Shown here in pieces: positions 10,986 through 20,900 of a DNA stretch of 64,000 bases. The translations under genes and the position numbers were made by a program. The notes beneath the pieces are model-generated. The model had not been told where the DNA came from. It worked only from the letters and a program-made list of their open reading frames with translations, and searched no databases. Source of the stretch: Theropithecus gelada. Taxonomy: Eukaryota > Chordata > Mammalia > Primates > Cercopithecidae. Positions within the stretch are counted from its first letter, which is position 1, and the number at the start of each line of letters is the position of its first letter. The stretch spans positions 72,052,338-72,116,337 of the forward strand of contig NC_037681.1 in NCBI RefSeq assembly GCF_003255815.1. The letters are read 5' to 3'.

Positions 10986-13640
10986 AAAAGACCTCATCTG
11001 TCAAAGATTTTGCAATTTAATAATGTAAATAACACAAACATTTGGCCAACAGATTAGTGTCAAATGATTCACTGTATGAGATAGAAGAATTAGTAGGAAA
11101 ATAATTCACGACTCTGATAGATATGCTAAAAGATAAATTGGGATCAAAGACATAATAACACCCCCACCCCCGCCATGTGTTAACACAGAGCTAGCGAAAA
11201 CCTTTCACAGAGTGCTATAAACAGATTTCAAACCCATAAGGTTGCCAGACATATTCTTTCTTATATGAAGACAGAGGGTTATGAAAGGCAGAAGCTTTTC
11301 TTCCCTGGCAATGTTTGGATTTTGTGTTTTGCCTGCAGCTCATTGCTGCTTTAAATAGAAAGTCAGGGAGATCCTCTCCTTAGGCAAGAGCATCTTGGCC
11401 AGGAGCTTTTCAGTGTAATCATCTTTGTCTATGAGGACCCTAATTATGTGGCATACCCTTAATGATTCTTCTTTTTCATTACTGTTGACCTCAATCCTCT
11501 CTGACTTGTCCCACCAGTATCATAAAGCTTTTCTAACAAACTACCCCCCTGCCTAAATTCCCATGGTTTTCATCCTGGTATTCAACAATGTACGGAGCAC
11601 ATTTGTGTTCCATGAAAATAGTCCTTCATTTCACTGATATGTAAATTCCGAAGGATGGAATATGATCTTTTAGTGATCTCTGTCTTTCGGAGCTGAGAAC
11701 TCAGAATGATCTAATATATTTTAATGAGTGAGCTTCATCGAACCGTTATTAATTTCTTTATATTTTTCGCATGATCTAAATATCCTCAGAATTCCCTGAA
11801 CTGGTATTCTACCTATTTTCTAGTGAAGAAGAGAGCATGTTGTAGAACAATTCCGTTTTCTCTTGTTTTGTTTGAAGCTCTTTGCCTTCTATAAGAACTC
11901 CACACATAATTAATTTATGAGCACAAGGCTTGGAGTTTGATTATTTTAAAGCTCGAGCAGCAATGTGTCTGCACAGAATCCACAGCTGCTGTAGCTGCAC
12001 ATTTGCATCTGGACTCATCTCACACACACTAAATTTGCTGCAGTATCAAGCTCATTTGAAATCAGTTCTTTGGGTGTTGGTACTCAAATCCAAGTCACTG
12101 GAATAATTTAAACATAACTTTAAAAACATACTGTTTTACATGTTTTCATGTAGTGCATGCTAGGGATCATAATTCATATATTATTCTATCATAAGTGGAA
12201 ATATACTGTTGCTCATTTCTATAAGTGAAACACCTAATTAACCAAGTGATTAATTCTCTTTCCCATACTATCACTGTGACATTATGTTTCAGAGAACATT
12301 AGGCTTAAATTGATTTCTCTTTGCATGGGCTATTCTATATGTTTATTTATTTTCAACATATTGAGGTAAAACATTTAAAAATATATTTTTAAACGGTGAA
12401 CATTCGATAACCTAACAGATGTTCTTCAAAAATATGGAGTAAAGAGATTTGGATTAAAGAAAAGGCACCAAGAAGCACATATACATATACATGTTGCAGT
12501 CAATATTAGTATAATAGTGGATTAAATAAAATTGTGATTTTCCTTAAATATGCCTCAAGGTATCATTCCATTGTAACTGAACACAGAATCCCCAATGCAT
12601 TATGACTGTCAAAAAGCAAAGCAAGGCTATTAGTTCTCAGCCAAAATTGGGGAATATAATAATATTCATGTAATATGCGTACTATATTTGGATAGAAATG
12701 TAGAACATTTCTATCAGGAACATCCATTGGAGAATAGTCAGGGTGCGGCACTAATGGAAAGAATTAAAACCTGCATATTTTTTTTTTTTCCGGGAAGAGA
12801 GAGGGCTCAGTACAGACACGACAGCTACCTTTTATATATTCGAAAGGGTATTGTGTAAAAAAATAATTTATCTTGTTTCATTAGATTCTGAAGGGAAATT
12901 ACGACAAATAGGTAAGTGTTCAAATAAAGCGGATTTAAGGAAAAAATAACCATTGCAAACAATTAGAGTTGTCCAGTAATGCAATGTATGAAAAGACAGA
13001 ATTTCTTATCACTGACAGCATTTAAATTTGGACTTCAGAAAATGCTATTGAGTATGTTCAAATATCCTAATGGGAAGCTGACCAAGATGACCCCTAATGT
13101 TCCATGTGACCGTGAGATTTGTTTATTTACGATGAAGCCTGTTTGGTAACAATCTAAAATATTGCACCCATCTGGGGTATGAATATTTTAATCCAAACAT
13201 ATTTACAGATCAATTACTCTATTTTGTCTAGAACAGACCAAGTTTACAAGTTTATAGTTAGTCTTCTAGCATAATTATAAATAGGGAACATTTTCACTTT
13301 AAATATTGTTAAGTTTGAACAAAAAATCTTTCGGTTACACTAGTTATATTGGTCATTATTTCAAAGGATTTAAAATATTTGTATTCACAAGATATGATAG
13401 ATAAATTATAGCCCCTGGTGCCTGGCATGTTAAAATAATGGATATACTTAAAATTAATATCTATGTTAATTTAAGAATAATATACCATATATTTTAATAC
13501 TGTTACCTATGGGAAGTAATAATATCACAATGATTATTTTTAAAACCTCAAGGTAGTCTTTTATTTTCTTAAGTACTTTAAAATATGTAAAGTCTGCAAA
13601 ATGTTCAGGAAAAAAGTGGGTAATATTTTACCTATAAAAA
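10986..13640. other. Unrecognised sequence (about 2.65 kb)
   Basis: No transposon or gene identified. A C-rich run lies at 11161-11175. The stretch 11880-12060 contains several homeobox-like TAATTA and octamer-like ATTTGCAT words, including catttgcatctg near 12001, and could be a conserved enhancer-like element. That is inference only. Confidence 0.4.
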
Positions 13641-13649
13641 GTGAAAATT

Positions 13650-13946
13650 GGCCAGGCGCGGTGGCTCAAGCCTGTAATCCCAGCACTTTGGGAGGCCGAG
13701 ACGGGCGGATCACGAGGTCAGGAGATCGAGACCATCCTGGCTAACACGGTGAAACCCCGTCTCTATTAAAAAAATATAACAAACTAGCCGGGCGAGGTGG
13801 CGGGCGCCTGTAGTCCCAGCTACATGGGAGGCTGAGGCAGGAGAATGGCGTGAACCCGGGACGCGGAGCTTGCAGTGAGCTAAGATCCGGCCACTGCACT
13901 CCAGCCCTGGCGACACAGCAAGACTCCGTCTCAAAAAAAAAAAAAA
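13650..13946 (+). mobile_element. AluY, Old World monkey type
   Basis: Complete Alu starting ggccaggcgcggtggctc and ending in A14. The TSD gtgaaaatt is perfect at 13641-13649 and 13947-13955 and extends if adjacent A residues are counted. It carries the AluYRa-type words caagcctgtaatccc, gagacgggcgg and actagccgggcgaggtgg. Low divergence indicates a young insertion. Confidence 0.96.
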
Positions 13947-13955
13947 GTGAAAATT

Positions 13956-15841
13956 TAGAGATGTTAGAAGAATGGATTATAAACTACTGTGTCTGGAAAC
14001 AGATTTTGGATGGAAGTATAGAAAAAACTTTTTTCTCCAAGAATTTCCATTTTTATCATGGTGCTTCAGGGTTTAGGATTTACTTAGTCTGTACATCAGA
14101 TGTACTCATAAACAGCCAGCTAAACAATATTTACTTCTACTGTATAACATCTTTATTCATTTCCCTATGGTACACTTTTAGCATTAAAAATGTAGAATAA
14201 AGTTACAGTTTGATTTGTAAAGTAGGGCTGATTGAAATCTCAACTGCTGAAAGAATTAAAGGCAAAAGAAACTGTGGGGTCATTTGATGACACTGAAAGT
14301 AGAATTGGTTTAGTTGAGTAAAATTTGGAAAGGCATTTTTAAAAACTTAAGAATTGTTTTATTCTACACAGGATATTTGATATCATAAAATTAGATATTT
14401 GATATTTTCTTTATCTAACATTTATAATACATACCCTTTCAAGAGAGTTTGTCAATGTGAAAAATAACTGAAGGAATAGCGAACAAGAAAGACCTATTTT
14501 CTTTAAGAAGGCTTTATGAAAAAAACATGATTTTTCTCATTCCTTGACTTATTCATTCAATAATACTGCATATTCTGCATATGCCTGGCAGTGTCCTAGA
14601 TGCTGAAGTAATACCTGAATACTCTGGGACACACAATAAAATAATTTAATAAATTAACTCTTGTAATCTATATGCAAATAGTGGATGAGAACATCCTGAG
14701 CTGCTATTTAATCTTGGACAGTATGGCTCCAAGCTCTATATTCTTAAGTAATTTTGCATAGCTGTAGTTTTACAGAGATTAGACCACAGTTTTGAGTACT
14801 TGCTTAATGTGTCTTATAATTTTATTTATGTCTACATCATTTCTTCAAATTATTTTATGATCTTCCTGAAAGGCTACAGCAAAGGTTGTTCTGTGGTGGT
14901 TACTGTATGTTGCTGGTTTATGTGTATAACTTGGAAATGCTTGGTGAAATTTATAGCGAAAGAATAGAAATGCTATATTGAAATGTCTGTATGATAGTAT
15001 AATGTGAAATATTTCGTGAGTATAAAATAAATGAGGAGGAAATCTCTGTCAAAGGGTAGAGAAAGGCCAAGAATAAGAATGGGTCGCAGAACTAATGAAA
15101 GAGCAAAACAATTCGTTGTATGTACTTGCCATGTAATATTTTACCATATTCAATAGTGATGAAATTTTGCTGAGTAGCCATATCTGTGATCGCATTGCAT
15201 GAGGTTAAGAATGAAATTACGATGAAACATCCTTGCAACAGAATGTATTAGGCTTAGAACCTATTGCGTTTATGACAATTCAATATGTATATGGAAGAAC
15301 TGACAGAGTTCTTAATAAAAATGTGACCAATTGAGTGCGCAATAAAAGAACACATTATCGTTTGAGATAGTCATTAGTGATGCTTTCTTGACCGTGATGA
15401 ATGAAATTGGTAGTGCAATTATAGGTTGCAGATCAGAACTGGAATATTACATTCCATAATGGTCCCTCTATTTTAGAAGGGAAAGAGACAAAACTACTTC
15501 TATTCAAAACCCAATTAATGAAGTAGTTTGAAAATATAAAACCATAGCATATGAGGATTGGTTTAAAGAACAAAAACCTCAGGGATCATGAGAATTATAT
15601 TCAGATGTTAAGAAGATACATACATAAATACTACAATGAGATGAAATGTAGCACTATTAAAAACTTTTTGACTGCCTGAAATTGTGTTTGGTTGCTTCAA
15701 AGGTGGGGAATTCCAATCTAAAGGTATCTTAATGGCCACAGGTTTGGATGCTGTGAAGAAGATTCAAGCATTAAATGAGTGGTAGAGCCATAGACTAGTA
15801 CAATTATTTTTCCAAAGAACCCCTATGATGGGCAAGACATT
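13956..15841. other. Mostly unrecognised sequence with an L2 remnant
   Basis: A short antisense L2 3' end is likely at about 14550-14690 ('ttattcattcaataatactg', 'cctggcagtgtcctagatgctg'). The remainder up to the L1 TSD holds nothing that I recognise. Confidence 0.45.
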
Positions 15842-15859
15842 GAAAATGGAGGGATTCTC
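15842..15859 (+). repeat. Left target-site duplication of the full-length L1
   Basis: The 18-bp sequence gaaaatggagggattctc is repeated perfectly at 22409-22426. The preceding bases give an ATT/GAAAA junction, a fair match to the L1 endonuclease preference TT/AAAA. Confidence 0.97.
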
Positions 15860-16898
15860 GGGGGCGGAGCAAGATGGCCGAATAGGAACAGCTCCCGTCT
15901 CCAACTCCCAGCGCGAGCGACACAGAAGACCGGTGATTTCTGCATTTTCAACTGAGGTACTGGGTTCATCTCACTGGGGAGTGCCCGACGATCGGTGCTG
16001 GTCAGCTGCTGCAGCCCGACCAGCGAGAGCTGAAGCAGGGCGAGGCATCGCCTCACCTGGGAAGCGCAAGGGGGAAGGGAATCCCTTTTCCTAGCCAGGG
16101 GAACTGAGACACACAACACCTGGAAAATCGGGTAACTCCCACCCCAATATTGCGCTTTAAGCAAACAGGCACACCAGGAGATCATATCCCACACCTGGCC
16201 GGGAGGGTCCCACGCCCACGGAGCCTCCCTCATTGCTAGCACAGCAGTCTGTGATCTACAGGCAAGGCAGCAGCGAGGCTGGGGGAGGGGCGCCCGCCAT
16301 TGCTGAGGCTTAAGTAGGTAAACAAAGCTGCTGGGAAGCTCCAACTGGGTGGAGCTCACAGCAGCTCAAGGAAACCTGCCTATCTCTGTAGACTCCACCT
16401 CTGGGGACAGGGCACAGCTACACAACAACAACAACAACAAAAAAGCAGCAGAAAGCTCTGCAGATGCAAACGACTCTGTCTGACAGCTTTGAAGAGAGCA
16501 GTGGATCTCCCAACACGGAGGTTGAGATCTGAGAAGGGACAGACTGCCTGCTCAAGCGGGTCCCTGACCCCTGAGTAGCCTAACTGGGAGACATCCCCCA
16601 CTAGGGGCAGTCTGACACCCCACACCTCACAGGGTGGAGTACACCCCTGAGAGGAAGCTTCCAAAGCAAGAATCAGACAGGTACACTCGCTGTTCAGAAA
16701 TATTCTATCTTCTGCAGCCTCTGCTGCTGATACCCAGGCAAACAGGGTCTGGAGTGGACCTCAAGCAATCTCCAACAGACCTACAGCTGAGGGTCCTGAC
16801 TGATAGAAGGAAAACTATCAAACAGGAAGGACACCTACACCAAAACCCCATCAGTACATCACCATCATCAAAGACCAGAGGCAGATAAAACCACAAAG
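15860..16898 (+). promoter_or_regulatory. L1 5' UTR with internal promoter
   Basis: The 5' UTR is about 1,039 bp. The first 20 bases contain aagatggcc (15871-15879), the YY1-binding word known to direct L1 initiation to the element's first base. GC content and CpG density are clearly higher than in the flanks. The region also carries an (aca)n run at about 16422-16442. In human L1 this interval also holds an antisense promoter and the antisense ORF0. An antisense frame is discussed among the findings. Functional activity is inferred from the family. Confidence 0.9.
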
Positions 16899-17915
16899 AT
16901 GGGGAAAAAGCAGGGCAGAAAAGCTGGAAATTCAAAAAATAAGAGCACATCTCCCCCGGCAAAGGAGCGCAGCTCATCGCCAGCAACGGATCAAAGCTGG
17001 ACGGAGAATGACTTTGACGAGATGAGAGAAGAAGGCTTCAGTCCATCAAATTTGTCAGAGCTAAAGGAGGAATTACGTACCCAGCGCAAAGAAACTAAAA
17101 ATCTTGAAAAAAAAGTGGAAGAATTGACGGCTAGAGTAATTAATGCAGAGAAGGTCATAAACGAAATGAAAGAGATGAAAACCATGACACGAGAAATACG
17201 TGACAAATGCACAAGCTTCAGTAACCGACTCGATCAACTGGAAGAAAGAGTATCAGCGATTGAGGATCAAATGAATGAAATGAAGCGAGAAGAGAAACCA
17301 AAAGAAAAAAGAAGAAAAAGAAATGAACAAAGCCTGCAAGAAGTATGGGATTATGTAAAAAGACCAAATCTACGTCTGATTGGGGTGCCTGAAAGTGAGG
17401 GGGAAAATGGAACCAAGTTGGAAAACACTCTTCAGGATATCATCCAGGAGAACTTCCCCAACCTAGTAGGGCAGGCCAACATTCAAATCCAGGAAATACA
17501 GAGAACGCCACAAAGATACTCCTCGAGAAGAGCAACTCCAAGACACATAATTGCCAGATTCACCAAAGTTGAAATGAAGGAAAAAATCTTAAGGGCAGCC
17601 AGAGAGAAAGGTCGGGTTACCCACAAAGGGAAGCCCATCAGACTCACAGCAGATCTCTCGGCAGAAACTCTACAAGCCAGAAGAGAGTGGGGGCCAATAT
17701 TCAACATTCTTAAAGAAAAGAATTTTCAACCCAGAATTTCATATCCAGCCAAACTAAGTTTCATAAGTGAAGGAGAAATAAAATCCTTTACAGATAAGCA
17801 AATGCTTAGAGATTTTGTCACCACTAGGCCTGCCTTACAAGAGACCCTGAAGGAAGCACTCAACATGGAAAGGAACAACCGGTACCAGCCATTGCAAAAA
17901 CATGCCAAAATGTAA
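16899..17915 (+). CDS. L1RE1 (L1 ORF1): L1 ORF1p, RNA-binding nucleic-acid chaperone (338 aa)
   Basis: The encoded protein trimerises, coats L1 RNA in cis and helps target-primed reverse transcription. The 338-codon length equals that of human ORF1p, with no internal stop or frameshift. The start lies at ATG 16899 in a good context (accacaaagATGG) immediately after the typical 5' UTR end. Visible regions are a Ser/Lys-rich amino tail (about 1-50), a heptad-rich coiled coil (about 50-150, e.g. LDQLEERVSAIEDQMNEMK), a conserved RRM-like domain from EVWDYVKRPNLRLIGVPE (about 150-250), and a C-terminal domain with ARREWGPIFNILKEKNFQP and RISYPAKLSFISEGEIK. The ARREWG arginines known to be needed for RNA binding are present. 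The coiled-coil half differs most from human L1, as is usual for this fast-evolving region. The stop is 63 bp upstream of ORF2. Confidence 0.97.
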   Translation: MGKKQGRKAGNSKNKSTSPPAKERSSSPATDQSWTENDFDEMREEGFSPSNLSELKEELRTQRKETKNLEKKVEELTARVINAEKVINEMKEMKTMTREIRDKCTSFSNRLDQLEERVSAIEDQMNEMKREEKPKEKRRKRNEQSLQEVWDYVKRPNLRLIGVPESEGENGTKLENTLQDIIQENFPNLVGQANIQIQEIQRTPQRYSSRRATPRHIIARFTKVEMKEKILRAAREKGRVTHKGKPIRLTADLSAETLQARREWGPIFNILKEKNFQPRISYPAKLSFISEGEIKSFTDKQMLRDFVTTRPALQETLKEALNMERNNRYQPLQKHAKM

Positions 17916-17978
17916 AGACCATCGAGGCTATGAAGAAACTGCATCAACTAACGAGCAAAATAACAAGTTAATATCATA

Positions 17979-20900
17979 ATGGCAGGATCAAGTTCACACA
18001 TAACAATCTTAACCTTAAATGTAAATGGACTAAATGCTCCAATTAAAAGACACAGACTGGGAAACTGGATAAAGAGTCAAGACCCATTAGTCTGCTGTAT
18101 TCAGGAGACCCATCTCACACGCAGAGACATACATAGGCTCAAAATAAAGGGATGGAGGAAGATTTACCAAGCAAATGGAGAACAAAAAAAAGCGGGGGTT
18201 GCAATCCTAGTCTCTGATAAAACAGACTTTAAACCATCAAANNNNNNNNNNNNNNNNNNNNNNNNNNNNNNNNNNNNNNNNNNNNNNNNNNNNNNNNNNN
18301 NNNNNNNNNNNNNNNNNNNNNNNNNNNNNNNNNNNNNNNNNGGGGTTGCAATCCTAGTCTCTGATAAAACAGACTTTAAACCATCAAAGATCAAAAGAGA
18401 CAAAGAAGGCCATTACATAATGGTAAAGGGATCAATTCAACAGGAAGAGCTAACTATCCTAAATATATATGCACCCAATACAGGAGCACCCAGATTCATA
18501 AAGCAAGTCCTTAGAGACTTACAAAGAGACTTAGACTCCCATACAATAATAATGGGAGACTTCAACACTCCACTGTCAACATTAGACAGATCAACAAGAC
18601 AGAAAGTTAACAAGGATATCCAGGAATTGAACTCATCTCTGCAGCAAGCAGACCTAATAGACATCTATAGAACTCTCCACACCAAATCAACAGAATATAC
18701 ATTCTTCTCAGCACCACATCGTACTTATTCCAAAATTGACCATATAATTGGAAGTAAAGCACTCCTCAGCAAATGTACAAGAACAGAAATTATAACAAAC
18801 TGTCTCTCAGACCACAGTGCAATCAAACTAGAACTCAGGACTAAGAAACTCAATCAAAACCGCTCAACTACATGGAAACTGAACAATCTGCTCCTGAATG
18901 ACTACTGGGTACATAACGAAATGAAGGCAGAAATAAAGATGTTCTTTGAAACCAATGAGAACAAAGATACAACATACCAGAATCTCTGGGACACATTTAA
19001 GGCAGTGTGTAGAGGGAAATTTATAGCACTAAATGCCCACAAGAGAAAGCAGGAAAGATCTAAAATTGACACTCTAACATCGCAATTAAAAGAACTAGAG
19101 AAGCAAGAGCAAACACATTCCAAAGCTAGCAGAAGGCAAGAAATAACTAAGATCAGAGCAGAACTGAAGGAGATAGAGACACAAAAAACCCTCCAAAAAA
19201 TCAATGAATCCAGGAGTTGGTTTTTTGAAAAGATCAACAAAATTGACAGACCACTAGCAAGACTAATAAAGAAGAAAAGAGAGAAGAATCAAATCGACGC
19301 AATTAAAAATGATAAAGGGGATATCACCACCGACCCCACAGAAATACAAACTACCATCAGAGAATACTATAAACACCTCTACGCAAATAAACTGGAAAAT
19401 CTAGAAGAAATGGATAATTTCCTGGACACTTACACTCTTCCAAGACTAAACCAGGAAGAAGTTGAATCCCTGAATAGACCAATAGTAGGCTCTGAAATTG
19501 AGGCAATAATTAATAGCCTACCAACCAAAAAAAGTCCAGGACCAGATGGATTCACAGCTGAATTCTACCAGAGGTATAAGGAGGAGTTGGTACCATTCCT
19601 TCTGAAACTATTCCAATCAATAGAAAAAGAGGGAATCCTCCCTAACTCATTTTATGAGGCCAACATCATCCTGATACCAAAGCCTGACAGAGACACAACA
19701 AAAAAAGAGAATTTTAGACCAATATCCCTGATGAACATCGATGCAAAAATCCTCAATAAAATACTGGCAAACCGGATTCAGCAACACATCAAAAAGCTTA
19801 TCCACCATGATCAAGTGGGCTTCATCCCTGGGATGCAAGGCTGGTTCAACATTCGCAAATCAATAAACATAATCCAGCATATAAACAGAACCAAAGACAA
19901 GAACCACATGATTATTTCAATAGATGCAGAAAAGGCTTTTGACAAAATTCAACAGCCCTTCATGCTAAAAACGCTCAATAAATTCGGTATTGATGGAACG
20001 TACCTCAAAATAATAAGAGCTATTTATGACAAACCCACAGCCAATATCATACTGAATGGGCAAAAACTGGAAAAATTCCCTTTGAAAACTGGCACAAGAC
20101 AGGGATGCCCTCTCTCACCACTCCTATTCAACATAGTGTTGGAAGTTCTGGCTAGGGCAATCAGGCAAGAGAAAGAAATCAAGGGTATTCAGTTAGGAAA
20201 AGAAGAAGTCAAATTGTCCCTCTTTGCAGATGACATGATTGTATATTTAGAAAACCCCATTGTCTCAGCCCAAAATCTCCTTAAGCTGATAAGCAACTTC
20301 AGCAAAGTCTCAGGGTACAAAATTAATGTGCAAAAATCACAAGCATTCTTATACACTAGTAACAGACAAACAGAGAGCCAAATCATGAATGAACTTCCAT
20401 TCACAATTGCTTCAAAGAGAATAAAATACCTAAGAATCCAACTTACAAGGGATGTAAAGGACCTCTTCAAGGAGAACTACAAACCACTGCTCAGTGAAAT
20501 CAAAGAGGACACAAACAAATGGAAGAACATACCATGCTCATGGATAGGAAGAATCAATATCATGAAAATGGCCATACTGCCCAAGGTAATTTATAGATTC
20601 AATGCCATCCCCATCAAGCTACCAATGAGTTTCTTCACAGAATTGGAAAAAACTGCTTTAAAGTTCATATGGAACCAAAAAAGAGCCCGCATCTCCAAGA
20701 CACTCCTAAGTCAAAAGAACAAAGCTGGAGGCATCACGCTACCTGACTTCAAACTATACTACAAGGCTACAGTAACCAAAACAGCATGGTACTGGTACCA
20801 AAACAGAGATATAGACCAATGGAACAGAACAGAGTCCTCAGAAATAATACCACACATGTACAGCCATCTGATCTTTGACAAACCTGAGAAAAACAAGAAA

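Noticed and set aside
18195..18388. A real internal duplication in ORF2
   Set aside because: The repeat exactly abuts a conventional 100-N gap. Removing one copy restores canonical ORF2 length, and a second gap shows the same pattern, so an assembly artefact is far more likely.
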